Of a stretch of 64,000 bases of DNA, positions 1-9,725 are shown in pieces. Origin of the DNA: Janthinobacterium tructae (GTDB taxonomy: Bacteria; Pseudomonadota; Gammaproteobacteria; Burkholderiales; Burkholderiaceae_D); the NCBI RefSeq assembly GCF_006517255.1, contig NZ_CP041185.1, positions 3,906,001 to 3,970,000 on the forward strand. The letters are read 5' to 3'. Every line of letters begins with the position of its first letter. Position 1 is the stretch's first letter. A program made the position numbers and the translations under genes. The notes beneath the pieces were generated by a model. That model did not search any database. It worked only from the letters and a program-made list of their open reading frames with translations, and had not been told where the DNA came from.

Positions 1-45
1 AAGGTAAAAATGAAATAGTGAAATCCTTATTTTATGTTGGCGCTG

Positions 46-3000
46 TCAAGCCGCCTTCGGCCACAGCACTTCCCCAAAGGTTTGCAGCACTTGCTCCAAC
101 TTGCCATCCAACATCGCGTTAAGACGCTTGGCGCCGCCGTCCGCACTGAAACGGGTATTGACGAATTGCTGATCCAGGATGACTTCATGCTTGAGTTGGC
201 TTGCCAGGCGATCGAGCCAACGGCGCTGCACGGCCGTCCAGGCGTGCAGGCTATAAATGCCTTGCATGGCATTGTCCACCCGTTGCTGGAAGGGCAGCAA
301 GGCTTCGCCCAGTGCCGCCTGGCGGATATGGCCGATGATGCTGGCGGCGATATCCTGATTGGTCTTGCTGCGCCAGGCAGTTTGCAGCATGGCCTCGGTA
401 TAGCTGTGCTGATCGAGCAATAAGCGCACTTCCTTCAACTGTTCGCGTGTCAGGTCCTTGGGCCGATTGACGACCACAGACAAGGCTGCCGATTGATTGA
501 TCTGCTGGCGGATAAAATCATTAAAGCTCTGCAGGTAATCCTCAGGCTTGCTGTACGCACCATAGTTTTGCAATCGCTGCATGAGCTGATCTTCATGCCT
601 GGCGATGATGGGCATGTAGTCACTACCAATCAGTTGTTTTATTTCAGAAATTTGCTGCAAAAAATTGCCATGCATACGGACAAAATCAGCAGCACCATTG
701 GGTCCCAACGCATGCAAATGCCGGTGCAAGGTCGCGGGCTCGACACCCCATTGCTGCTCCATCTGATCGAGACGCTCCTGGATGGCCGGATCTTTTTCTG
801 CTTTCTTGGCCGCCTTGCGCAACACACGCATGACTTTCTGGCTGAATGCGGCCAGCACATCATGCGCGTGCGTTTGGCCAGCCTCGCTACCGTCACTGAC
901 GAAACTGGCAGGATTACTCAGCTCGTCTGCCAGTTGCTCCAGCGTGATATTCGGATCTTTCACCAGCGGCTTCATGGTGCTGACATCCTGCAGTGCCGCA
1001 TAGATATCAACGGGGTCATAAATCTTGAAAACCGTCTTGCCAATGTCATCACAACGCCGCGTGGCACGTCCGATCATCTGCTCATACAAGATACGCGAAC
1101 GCACACGCCGCATGAAGACCAGATGGCAGATCTTCGGCACATCGATCCCAGTCGTCAGCAAGTCCACCGTAATGGCGATATTCGGGTAACGCTCATTCTT
1201 GTAAAACTTGATCAGTTGACCAACCTTGTCCGATGCTCCGGTGATCTTGCACACGGCCGCTTCGTTGTAGTCCTCCTTGTACAGTTCAAGGAAAGCGGCA
1301 TCAAGCAAACGCTTGACCATATCGGCATGCAAATCAGTGGCGCAAAAAATCATCGTCTTTTCTTCGCCCAAGGGATCGATTTCTTGCGCAAGCTGCTGGC
1401 AGATGACTTTATTGAAATTTTCTGTGATGACCCGCTTATTGAAGTTCTCCACGCCAAAACTGAGCTCATCATCCAGCTCTGCCACTTCGATCTCGCCAGT
1501 AGCCAGATTAATGGCATCGACGGCTGCGCCTTTGTCGAAAGTGATGCCATTTCGCGTCAACAACGTCTCGTAACGAATTGGCGGCTCGTGGTCGATCAGC
1601 CAATCGTCGGCTACTGCTTCACGATAGGAATACGTGAACACGGGTTTGCCAAAAATCTCCGTCGTATGCTTGGCCGGTGTAGCGGTCAAACCGATTTTGA
1701 CGGCATCAAAATAATCGAGCGCGCGCCTGTATGAAGAAATATACTGATTCTGGTCACGCACGGCCAGTTCTCCATCAGTCATTTCCTGGTCCAGGGTATA
1801 GCCGCGGTGAGCTTCATCGACGATGATGCAATCAAATTCATCAATACCAGGTGCGTTATCCGATTGCAGAATCCGCCGCACCATGGCCTGAACCGTGGCA
1901 ACCTGAATACGCGTCTCCGCTTCGGCCGCCATGTCGCCCAATTCTGCGATGTTATACAGTTTGGATAGCGGCATGTTTTGCTCAAGCAACGCTTCATTGA
2001 ATGCTTCGGTCGCCTGTTCGCCGAGCGCCGTACGGTCCACTAAAAACAAAATACGCCGGAAGCGCTCTGCTTTCAGAAATCGGTACATCAGGCCGATAAT
2101 GGTGCGCGTCTTTCCAGTACCCGTCGCCATTGCCAACAAGCACTGACGTTGATTTGCCTCAAGAGCCAATTCAACAGCCTTGATGGCATTTTCCTGATAA
2201 TCGCGCAAGCCAAGATAACTGAATCCTTCATGCTGCAAGACCGCCTGTGCATTTTCCCGACTGCGCGCCAATTGGTCCAGCAAGCCATCCGGCGTGTGGA
2301 ATGCCAACAAGGAACGCGATACATTCGATGGTGCACGCACATCGCGAAACCAGGTGCCACTTTGCTCGGCGAGTTGGGACAGGAAAGGGCGACCGTTGCA
2401 GGAGTAGACGAACGGCACAACAAATGGCATGCCCATCCCGTCATCCCATGGGCCAGAGCGGCCCTCGATTTCCCAGGCCGGCTTGTGATTTGATTCCAAT
2501 TGAAAACCGCGCGCATAGCGTTGTGCCTGTGGTATTTTCCCAGCCACATTGATATTTTCACGCTTGGCCTCGACAACGGCAATCGGCGTCAAGCCGGCAA
2601 ATAAAATATAGTCCGCGGACTGCTTTCCTGCTGCTGGCCATTCTGCAATGGCCTTATTTTTGCCTTTTTCCGGCCGGGCACCAAGTGCATAGCTTAACAG
2701 TTGCGTATCTGCTTCCCAGCCAGCCTCAGTCAATTGCTGATCGATCAAAATACGCGTCACCTCTTCATTGGGTGAAAACTGATTCGTCGCAATTTGAGTA
2801 CGTTTTTTCAGCTGTTTAAGCTGCTCACGTTCCTGGCTGCCGATTTGCTGCTGCAAGGCTTCAAGCTGAATGGCAAATTGCGCGCGTGCTTGCTTCAGTT
2901 CGGCCTCATGCTCGAGCGCCAACGCTTCAAACGCGCGTGCCTCCGCATCCATCTGCAATGCCAGTACCGAATACTGTTCACGCTCCTGCGCCATCAGCGC

Positions 3001-3522
3001 CGCAAGTTGCTGATTGTTTTCCAGCGCCTGCGTGGTACTGCCAAGTTCTGCCTTCAGCTGCTGAATTTGCATTTGAAGTTCCCGCAGCTCGGCACTAGGA
3101 TCTTGCGGTGAAATAAACGGACCAGCCTTGAAATTCTCGCCTTGCTTGCTGACAGATTGGTGATACCACACGGCAAGAGAGCGGGCGACCTTCAAGCCAT
3201 CCATGGCATCTCTATGACGTGTCTGAAATTGATGCGTGGCTTTGTTACCTTCGATACGCAACGTATGAAAAAGGGTACGAATCTCCGGAGCCAGCTGCAT
3301 ATCCCGCTGCAGCTTAAATAACAGGTCAGCCTGAGTTGTTTCACTGCTGAAATCGATGCCGAAACGAACAGCCAAATCCTGTGCCAATGCTTCCGCCAAC
3401 TGACGCAATTTGATTAATGTCGTATTGGGGTCGCTTGAGAAGGTTTGTTCTGCGGTATAGCCCAATTGCGCAAATAGAGGAGAATGTTCCGCCAGAAAAC
3501 TGAAATTACTCGTTCGTGTCAT
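46..3522 (-). CDS. hsdR: Type I restriction enzyme R subunit (HsdR, EcoEI-like)
   Basis: This is the motor and nuclease subunit that translocates and cuts unmodified DNA in a type I restriction complex with HsdM and HsdS. An N-terminal DUF4145-like region (about 20-130) is followed by a long coiled coil (about 140-245). A PD-(D/E)xK nuclease core ends in the EAK motif near residue 317. The SF2 helicase has ATGTGKT near 465, DEAH near 569, TATPA near 612 and QMIGRATR near 817. An EcoEI-type C-terminal region completes about 1158 residues, a normal length. A TTG codon 27 bases upstream is in frame, but the ATG at 3522 has a GAAAG box at good spacing and gives the familiar N-terminus. No hsdM or hsdS is seen upstream; they could lie beyond the left edge. 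Confidence 0.93.
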   Translation of the reverse strand: MTRTSNFSFLAEHSPLFAQLGYTAEQTFSSDPNTTLIKLRQLAEALAQDLAVRFGIDFSSETTQADLLFKLQRDMQLAPEIRTLFHTLRIEGNKATHQFQTRHRDAMDGLKVARSLAVWYHQSVSKQGENFKAGPFISPQDPSAELRELQMQIQQLKAELGSTTQALENNQQLAALMAQEREQYSVLALQMDAEARAFEALALEHEAELKQARAQFAIQLEALQQQIGSQEREQLKQLKKRTQIATNQFSPNEEVTRILIDQQLTEAGWEADTQLLSYALGARPEKGKNKAIAEWPAAGKQSADYILFAGLTPIAVVEAKRENINVAGKIPQAQRYARGFQLESNHKPAWEIEGRSGPWDDGMGMPFVVPFVYSCNGRPFLSQLAEQSGTWFRDVRAPSNVSRSLLAFHTPDGLLDQLARSRENAQAVLQHEGFSYLGLRDYQENAIKAVELALEANQRQCLLAMATGTGKTRTIIGLMYRFLKAERFRRILFLVDRTALGEQATEAFNEALLEQNMPLSKLYNIAELGDMAAEAETRIQVATVQAMVRRILQSDNAPGIDEFDCIIVDEAHRGYTLDQEMTDGELAVRDQNQYISSYRRALDYFDAVKIGLTATPAKHTTEIFGKPVFTYSYREAVADDWLIDHEPPIRYETLLTRNGITFDKGAAVDAINLATGEIEVAELDDELSFGVENFNKRVITENFNKVICQQLAQEIDPLGEEKTMIFCATDLHADMVKRLLDAAFLELYKEDYNEAAVCKITGASDKVGQLIKFYKNERYPNIAITVDLLTTGIDVPKICHLVFMRRVRSRILYEQMIGRATRRCDDIGKTVFKIYDPVDIYAALQDVSTMKPLVKDPNITLEQLADELSNPASFVSDGSEAGQTHAHDVLAAFSQKVMRVLRKAAKKAEKDPAIQERLDQMEQQWGVEPATLHRHLHALGPNGAADFVRMHGNFLQQISEIKQLIGSDYMPIIARHEDQLMQRLQNYGAYSKPEDYLQSFNDFIRQQINQSAALSVVVNRPKDLTREQLKEVRLLLDQHSYTEAMLQTAWRSKTNQDIAASIIGHIRQAALGEALLPFQQRVDNAMQGIYSLHAWTAVQRRWLDRLASQLKHEVILDQQFVNTRFSADGGAKRLNAMLDGKLEQVLQTFGEVLWPKAA

Positions 3523-3865
3523 ATTTACGCTTTCATCACAATAAGACAACTTTAACCTAAACAGAACGTATTCGAAACCTTACCAGGCAAAGCTGCTACC
3601 TGCATTGGCAGATCACAAAGAATTACTTTCCCCCTGGATGCGTCGGTCCGAAGCGCCGCAGCATTGCTTTTCATCCCGTCACACTCGACACACTGTGGCG
3701 GCTGCAGGACACTGGCCGCCAATTTCCTCGCCTGGATCACCAATCCCCCCAAGAAACCAGTACACTAGTTCCTGAGCGCAACTACTTTTGTACGCGCGCC
3801 ATGTCGCCTGCCGTTGCCGGGAGGCTTCCCTGCCGCAAGGCGTGTTGTCTGCCTGGACAAATGCA
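3523..3865. other. Intergenic stretch, no gene seen
   Basis: This 343-base region separates the divergent hsdR and diguanylate cyclase genes, so it must hold both promoters. No reading frame here resembles a protein. The only structure noticed is a 7-bp inverted repeat, TGGCGGC at 3696-3702 with GCCGCCA at 3715-3721. I could not pick convincing -35/-10 boxes. Confidence 0.5.
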
Positions 3866-4927
3866 ATGTTCACTTCGCGCAGCCTGTCTCCTGCCTTCTA
3901 TTACCTGTTCTTTTCAGGAGAACGGGAGCAGCAGCAGCGCTTTTTCAAGGAACTGCATTTCATTTCGATAGCGATCCTGACGTTTGGCCTGGCTTGCTGG
4001 CTGGTCACGTTCAGCCTGACCCTGTCGCGCGCTTCGCTCGACCATGCGCAGGCGGCGCTGGGCGTGGCGGGCATGCTGGTGGGGCTGCTGCTGACCGTCT
4101 ATGCCAGGTCGCTGCAGGCCATCATCGTCAGCGGCACCATCAGCGTGCTGTGCATCGCTTTCGGCTTTCGCGTGCTGATACTGGGCACGGAAGACCCCGC
4201 TTTTTGGGTGTTGCCACTGGGCGTGATGATCACCTTGACGACGGCCCCCATCTTCAGCGGCATCGCGTACTACCTGGGCGTCTCGCTGGGCGTGTGGGCC
4301 ATCGTGGGGCTGGGGCAGTTTCCCGTGCATGCGGGGCGTATCGACCAGCATTGGCCCGTGCTGGCCGTGACCATCAGCGTGATCATCGGCCTGGCGCTGA
4401 ATATCTATTTCCTTGTCTTGCGCATCCATAACTACCGCTCCCAGCGCGAACTGGCGACGATGGCCTACAAGGATGGCTTGACCGGGCTCAACAATCGACG
4501 CATGTTTACACAAAGCGCCCGCATCCTGCAGCGTACGGCGCACACACCCGCGTTTTTCCTGATGATCGACATCGATGACTTCAAGCAAATCAACGACGTG
4601 TACGGCCATGAGGTGGGTGACGAGGTGTTGAAGAAGATCGCCGACGTCATCGCGGGGCTGTGTGGCGAGCACCTGTGCGGCCGCCTGGGCGGCGAGGAAT
4701 TCGCCGTGATTTACCTGGGCGAAAAGAACGCGGCCTGCGCCTTTGCCGCGCAACTGGTCGACAGCGTCGAGGCGGCTTTCGTGCCGGAACGCAAGGTGTC
4801 CGTCAGCATCGGCATGGCGGAAATGCTCAAGGAAGCGGACTTGTCGCACAGCTACCGGCGTGCCGATGAATCCTTGTACCAGGCCAAGAAAAGCGGCAAG
4901 AACCGCTACGTGCTCAACGCCGCCTGA
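3866..4927 (+). CDS. Membrane diguanylate cyclase (GGDEF)
   Basis: It probably makes cyclic di-GMP from two GTP at the inner membrane. The first about 190 residues contain several hydrophobic segments (about six predicted helices). They are followed by a GGDEF domain opening with DGLTGLNNRR near residue 202 and carrying an intact GGEEF active site near 274. The RxxD inhibitory site normally found five residues before GGEEF is absent, so product inhibition at that site is not expected. A TTG start 78 bases upstream is possible. The ATG at 3866 is preferred because the protein then begins just before the first membrane segment. The 3' end overlaps the convergent gene at 4906-5274 by 22 bases. 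Confidence 0.88.
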   Translation: MFTSRSLSPAFYYLFFSGEREQQQRFFKELHFISIAILTFGLACWLVTFSLTLSRASLDHAQAALGVAGMLVGLLLTVYARSLQAIIVSGTISVLCIAFGFRVLILGTEDPAFWVLPLGVMITLTTAPIFSGIAYYLGVSLGVWAIVGLGQFPVHAGRIDQHWPVLAVTISVIIGLALNIYFLVLRIHNYRSQRELATMAYKDGLTGLNNRRMFTQSARILQRTAHTPAFFLMIDIDDFKQINDVYGHEVGDEVLKKIADVIAGLCGEHLCGRLGGEEFAVIYLGEKNAACAFAAQLVDSVEAAFVPERKVSVSIGMAEMLKEADLSHSYRRADESLYQAKKSGKNRYVLNAA

Positions 4928-5274
4928 ACATCGCCGTTGGGCGTGGCGTCGAGCAGCGCCAGCAAGGCTTGCGGTGAAATTTTCCATGGGTCGCGCTGCT
5001 CGGGGTCCACCTCGTACCAGCTGTCCCGGGCGCCGATCTTGAGGATGGTCAAGGGGATGTCCTTGCTCTCAAAGAAGGCCAGCATGCGGCGGATCAAACG
5101 GCTCACCTTGGCGTGCTCGTCCGTGTACAAGGAGCAGGTATAGAAACAGCCCTTCTCTCCCATGCGCAATCTCCTGGCCGCGCCGAGACGCGATTGGAGC
5201 ACGTACTTGTGCAGGAACTCGGTCACGACCTCATCGTCGACGGGAATACGGCAGGAAATGGTGATCTTGGCCAT
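4906..5274 (-). CDS. Conserved hypothetical protein, 122 aa
   Basis: I do not recognise the family. It is a soluble protein with no signal peptide or membrane segment. It starts MAKITISCRIPVDDE, and its middle is rich in charged residues, suggesting a small alpha/beta fold. A longer in-frame version would extend through the promoter region of the divergent gene, so the ATG at 5274, where the conserved-looking sequence begins, is chosen. No clear ribosome binding site precedes it. It converges on the GGDEF gene with a 22-base overlap, so any functional link to c-di-GMP is only positional. Confidence 0.6.
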   Translation of the reverse strand: MAKITISCRIPVDDEVVTEFLHKYVLQSRLGAARRLRMGEKGCFYTCSLYTDEHAKVSRLIRRMLAFFESKDIPLTILKIGARDSWYEVDPEQRDPWKISPQALLALLDATPNGDVQAALST

Positions 5275-5398
5275 GGCAACGGGGGACAGTGATTCAATAG
5301 CCGAGCTTAGCAGAAAGAGTTTCATTCCTGGAATGCTAAGATCGCGGCGCGCGCATGCCGGCAAGCGGATCGGCATGGCGTCTCGACAAGGATTGCCA

Positions 5399-6322
5399 TT
5401 GAACACCCCAGGAATATTCACTCTGCGCATGCTGTCGCTGTGCGCTGCCCTGTGCCTGCCGCTTTCCAGCATGGCGCAAGCCATTTCTGCCGAAGACGCC
5501 GCCTTCGTGGCCGCCACCGTGCCCGTCTCCGTGCCATCGCCGCCGCTCAGCCTGAGCGCACATCCAGAGATCCGCGCCGACGTCTTCAGGCTGCTCGGCT
5601 ATGCGCGCGGCAGCTATACGCAGGACAACCCCCTGATCGCGCGCCAGGTGCTCGACAGCATGCAGTCACTGGACAACATCACGCGCACCCTGCTGCCCGA
5701 CGGGCGCTCGGTGCTGGCCTCCATCGATGCCGGCACGCGCGGAGCATGGCGCGCCGCCATGCTGTTCGACCCGCAACACAAACTGTTGGCGCTCGGCCTC
5801 GTCAATGGCCATTGTGCCCCCGCCTGCCTGCCGTCCACGCATGCCGTGCTGACACTGTTCCTGCCACCAGGTGCAGAGGACGAGATGGCCGCGCCGCTGC
5901 TGGTGTGGGCGCGGCAGCGGCCACCGATGCTGGCACAGGCTGCGCCGGAGCAGCGGCAAAGCATTGCTGCGGTGGAATACATTACCACCCGCCCCGGCCA
6001 GCCCGGCTGGGAACAGGGCGACTTGCCGCCCGGCTTTCCCCTCAGCCTGCTGCACCTGCTGCTGCCGAACGCGGAACTGAACAGCAGTTCCAGCGGCGAC
6101 GAGCCCATGCCCGATGCCAGCATCACCCTGCGCAGCTATGCCGATTTCCATTGGGTGCTCAACACCTACGCCAAACTGGCCAAGGGCGCGCAAGTGCAGG
6201 GACATGATGACAAGGTGGTCTTCAGCGGCAGCGATGCCAGCGGCCGCTATACGGTGACCTTGCGCGAACCGGACAAGGAAAACGGCGTGTTGATCACCGT
6301 GGCCAGCTGGCAGACAAAATAA
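5399..6322 (+). CDS. Secreted hypothetical protein, about 307 aa
   Basis: No family recognised. The start is probably the TTG at 5399, six bases after an AAGGA box (5388-5392). This gives a signal peptide with an arginine near its start, a hydrophobic core (LCAALCLPL) and a likely cleavage after MAQA. An ATG at 5429 is the alternative but lacks a basic n-region and a good Shine-Dalgarno sequence. The mature protein is mostly hydrophilic with no obvious catalytic motif, so a periplasmic role is inferred. An ATG much further upstream (5162) would overlap the divergent gene and is rejected. It stands alone, with 160 bases before the AI-2E transporter gene. Confidence 0.65.
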   Translation: MNTPGIFTLRMLSLCAALCLPLSSMAQAISAEDAAFVAATVPVSVPSPPLSLSAHPEIRADVFRLLGYARGSYTQDNPLIARQVLDSMQSLDNITRTLLPDGRSVLASIDAGTRGAWRAAMLFDPQHKLLALGLVNGHCAPACLPSTHAVLTLFLPPGAEDEMAAPLLVWARQRPPMLAQAAPEQRQSIAAVEYITTRPGQPGWEQGDLPPGFPLSLLHLLLPNAELNSSSSGDEPMPDASITLRSYADFHWVLNTYAKLAKGAQVQGHDDKVVFSGSDASGRYTVTLREPDKENGVLITVASWQTK

Positions 6323-6482
6323 GCGTAAGCGCAGGGAAAACATTGCCATTACGCACAGGAGCATGGCATTTTGGCATTTTGCGGTATGATTTCCGGCCGT
6401 GCGGCGCGGCCCGCTCCCTGCCTTGCCCACACTGCCCTTCAAGCCAGCCACGCTTGCGTAGCATCCTGCCCTAAGGAGTCAT

Positions 6483-7634
6483 ATGTTCGGTTTTAACTTG
6501 CGCGTCGCCAAGATGGTGTGGACGGCTTTCCTCATCGCCTTCCTGCTCTTCCTCACCTACAAGGTCTCGTCGACCCTGATCGTGGTGGTGTTCGCCGTTT
6601 TCTTCAGCTATCTCGTGTATCCACTGATCGGGCTGCTGGAGCGCCATGGGCCGAAGCGCCTGCCGCGCACGGCCAATATCGGCATCGTCTTCCTGGTGGT
6701 GATCTTGCTGGTGGCGATACTGGGCTCCATCTTCGGGGCGCGCATCGAGGAAGAGGCGATCAAGCTCAGCGATCAATTGCCAACTCTGCTTAAAGGCAAT
6801 AATTTTGCGGAGCGCATCCCCTTGCCGGAATTCATGGAACCCTTGCGCGCGCGCCTGCTGTCATTCATGCAGACACAGCTGAGCAGCGGTACGGGGCAAG
6901 CCATGCCGCTGGCGAAAGAACTGGGCCTGACCGTCATGCATGCGGCCAGCAACCTGATCTATCTGGTGCTGGTGCCCGTGCTGAGCTTTTTGCTGATCAA
7001 GGAAGGCCCGGACATGCGCGATGGCTTGCTGTCCCTGCTGAACCGGCCGAACAAGAAGCTCTGGGGCGCCATCATCGATGACCTCGACATCTTGCTGTCG
7101 CGCTATGTGCGCGCCCTGCTGCTGTTGTCGATCGCCACTTTTGTGTCCTACAGCATCGCCTTTTCCCTGATGGGCGTGCCGTACAGCCTGCTGCTGGCGG
7201 GCGCCGCCGCCTTGCTGGAATTCATCCCGTTTGCCGGTCCGCTGGCGGCCGCCATCATCGCTGTGGTCGTGGCCGGTTTCAGCGGCTACGATCACGTATT
7301 CTGGCTGATCGGCTTTATCGCTGCCTACCGTTTGTTCCAGGATTACGTGGTCAACCCGTACCTGATGAGCGAAGGCGTGGAAGTGAGCCCGCTGATGGTG
7401 ATCGTCGGCTTGCTGGCCGGCGACCAGTTGGGGGGCGTGGTGGGCATCTTCCTGTCCGTGCCCGTGATGGCGGCCATCAAGATCGTCTTCGTGCGTGCGC
7501 GGGCGGCGCTGCAGGCGCGCCATGATGCGCATGAGAAAGCAGAACAGGCGGCAGAGGAAGCGCGCGCCCAGGCCTTGGCCGAGGCGGCGCTGCTGCAGGA
7601 ACAGGGCAGCAAGGTGGCCCTGGAAGCGCTGTAA
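6483..7634 (+). CDS. AI-2E family transporter
   Basis: This inner-membrane protein belongs to the AI-2E/UPF0118 family, whose members include TqsA-type exporters of autoinducer-2 and sodium/proton antiporters. It has 383 residues with about eight hydrophobic helices. Typical family features are the N-terminal helix pair (residues 10-90) and the late LLEFIPFAGPLAAAI and FQDYVVNPYLM segments. The C-terminal about 50 residues are an Ala/Glu-rich charged helix, likely cytoplasmic. A strong AAGGAG box sits six bases before the ATG. The substrate cannot be read from sequence. It converges on the chemoreceptor gene with 13 bases between stops. Confidence 0.88.
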   Translation: MFGFNLRVAKMVWTAFLIAFLLFLTYKVSSTLIVVVFAVFFSYLVYPLIGLLERHGPKRLPRTANIGIVFLVVILLVAILGSIFGARIEEEAIKLSDQLPTLLKGNNFAERIPLPEFMEPLRARLLSFMQTQLSSGTGQAMPLAKELGLTVMHAASNLIYLVLVPVLSFLLIKEGPDMRDGLLSLLNRPNKKLWGAIIDDLDILLSRYVRALLLLSIATFVSYSIAFSLMGVPYSLLLAGAAALLEFIPFAGPLAAAIIAVVVAGFSGYDHVFWLIGFIAAYRLFQDYVVNPYLMSEGVEVSPLMVIVGLLAGDQLGGVVGIFLSVPVMAAIKIVFVRARAALQARHDAHEKAEQAAEEARAQALAEAALLQEQGSKVALEAL

Positions 7635-7647
7635 TTTAAGCCGTCAC

Positions 7648-9366
7648 TTAGAACTCTTCCCACTCGCCGCTGTTGTCGGCGGCCGGTTTCGCTGGACGCG
7701 GCTTGGCGGCGGCAACCGATACCGGCGCCAGGCGCACTGCCGGGCGTTTCAAGGCCGTGCTGGCGGCGGCCACGACAGGCTTGCGCAAGGCAGGCTTGGC
7801 CGCTGCCGGGCCGCTGTGGGCGGCGTCGAGTTTGAAGATGCTGACCATTTCGGCCAGCGCCGCCGCCTGCTCCTGCATCGCTTCCGAAGCGGCTGCCGCC
7901 TCTTCCACCAGTGCCGCATTTTGTTGCGTCACGGTATCCATTTCCGCCACCGCTTGATTGATCTGGCCGATGCCCAGCTCCTGCTCGTGGCCGGCGGCGC
8001 TGATTTCACCCATGATGTCCGTCACGCGGCGGATGCTGGCCACGATTTCGTCCATCGTCGTGCCCGTCTGGCTGACCAGCGCGCTGCCGGCACCCACATT
8101 CAGCACCGACGCTTCGATGAGCATCTTGATATCCTTGGCGGCGGAAGCCGAGCGGTGCGCCAGGTTGCGCACTTCCGTGGCGACGACGGCAAAGCCACGG
8201 CCTTGCTCGCCCGCGCGCGCCGCTTCCACGGCCGCATTCAGGGCCAGGATGTTGGTCTGGAAAGCGATGCCATCGATCACGCCGATAATGTCGGCGATCT
8301 TTTTCGACGATTCGCTGATGGAGCCCATGGTATCGACCACTTGCGCCACCAGCGCGCCGCCCTTGACGGCCACGTCCGAAGCGGAGACGGCCAGCTGGTT
8401 CGCCTGGCGCGCATTGTCGGAATTCTGCTTGACGGTCGAGGTCAGCTCTTCCAGCGAGGACGCTGTTTCTTCCAGGCTGGACGCTTGCTGCTCGGTGCGG
8501 CTGGACAGGTCCAGGTTGCCAGAGGCGATTTCATTGCTGGCCGTGGCGATGGCGCCGCTGCCGTCGCGCACGCCGCGCACGGTGGTCGACAGGCGCTCCT
8601 GCATTTTCTGCAAGCCCGTCAGCAGGGCGCCCATCTCGTCGTGGCGCGTGATGACGATGTCATTGGCCAGATTGCCGTCCGAAATGGCACCGAAATGGCG
8701 CAGGGCCTGGTCCAGCGGGCCAAAGATGGCGCGCAGCAGCAAGATGCTGGAAATAATCGTCAGCAAAGCGCCCACTACCATGCCGATGATGGCCATGGTC
8801 ACCTGGGTTTGGTAGCTGGACTGGCTCTCCGCATACATCCTGGCAGCCGAGGTGGCCTGGTATTGCGTCAGGGTTTCTGCCGCCTGGTCCAGGGTACGGT
8901 AGAGGGCCGACAAGCCTGTCATCATCAGCTTGTCCGCCTGCTCGATATTGTTTTCGCGCAAAGCCTTGTTCATGGCCAGCATGCCATTGCTGATATAGTC
9001 GTTGCGCTTCTTGTCCATGTCGTCGGACAGGCTCTTTTCTTCCGCACTTTGCGGCAAGCCCAGGTACACCTTCCAGGACTTGTCCGACGCCTCCAGGAAT
9101 TGCTCTGAGCGCACCAGGATATCCTTGGCATCGGCAGCATCCGGGTGCACCATCACGCGGTCCATCGTGAAGCGGGCGCGGCCCAGGGCGATTTGCGATT
9201 CGCCGATCGCTTGCGTCGACGCCAGCTGGTTGCTGTACACCTCGTTGAGGCTGTTGTTGGCCGATTTCAGGCTGATGATGCTCATCACGCCCAGCAAGGC
9301 GATCAGCACGCCCAGCACACTCATGGTGGCAATCAGGCGCATTTTTATTGTTATATTCGACAGCAT
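7648..9366 (-). CDS. Methyl-accepting chemotaxis protein (first of three)
   Basis: This inner-membrane chemoreceptor signals to CheA through CheW. It has an N-terminal transmembrane helix (about 10-30), a periplasmic four-helix-bundle type sensor without obvious Cache motifs, and a second transmembrane helix (about 190-210). HAMP and the long methylated coiled coil follow, with the conserved hairpin tip ([21 protein letters not shown]). The tail is Ala/Pro-rich and ends in EWEEF, a likely CheR-tethering pentapeptide. The ATG at 9366 has AAGGA at good spacing; an upstream in-frame extension is rejected. The ligand is unknown. Confidence 0.92.
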   Translation of the reverse strand: MLSNITIKMRLIATMSVLGVLIALLGVMSIISLKSANNSLNEVYSNQLASTQAIGESQIALGRARFTMDRVMVHPDAADAKDILVRSEQFLEASDKSWKVYLGLPQSAEEKSLSDDMDKKRNDYISNGMLAMNKALRENNIEQADKLMMTGLSALYRTLDQAAETLTQYQATSAARMYAESQSSYQTQVTMAIIGMVVGALLTIISSILLLRAIFGPLDQALRHFGAISDGNLANDIVITRHDEMGALLTGLQKMQERLSTTVRGVRDGSGAIATASNEIASGNLDLSSRTEQQASSLEETASSLEELTSTVKQNSDNARQANQLAVSASDVAVKGGALVAQVVDTMGSISESSKKIADIIGVIDGIAFQTNILALNAAVEAARAGEQGRGFAVVATEVRNLAHRSASAAKDIKMLIEASVLNVGAGSALVSQTGTTMDEIVASIRRVTDIMGEISAAGHEQELGIGQINQAVAEMDTVTQQNAALVEEAAAASEAMQEQAAALAEMVSIFKLDAAHSGPAAAKPALRKPVVAAASTALKRPAVRLAPVSVAAAKPRPAKPAADNSGEWEEF

Positions 9367-9725
9367 GCAATTTTCCTTGGTAAGGGCGCAACCATGCTTG
9401 CGTATGCCGGACGGATAGCAGCAAGCGCCAGATGGGCGAGGCAATTCTTCATTGTTCAGGACAAAATTCGGTCGATGGAGCGTGAGTGGCGGCTGGGGGG
9501 AAGGCGGCCCGCTCATCATCGTCAGGAGTGAAATACAGGGCAACAGGGTTGAGGTTTCCTGTACTTTTAATTTCCTGATCGCAAGATACAGGGAAAGATT
9601 AGCTGTAGCAATATGCAGCCGGAATTTTCACGCTTTGTAACAAGCGGATGATGTTTTTTGCGCAGAACTGGCATGCCGCAATCGTGCGCGGTCGCGCCGG
9701 CATGCCAGGTATGTTAATCAGCAAG
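9367..9725. other. Intergenic stretch upstream of the first chemoreceptor
   Basis: These 359 bases lie between the start of the chemoreceptor and the end of the MORN-repeat gene, both on the minus strand. The stretch must hold the chemoreceptor promoter. I looked for a flagellar sigma-28 motif on the minus strand and found none that fits well. No convincing small gene is present. Confidence 0.5.
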
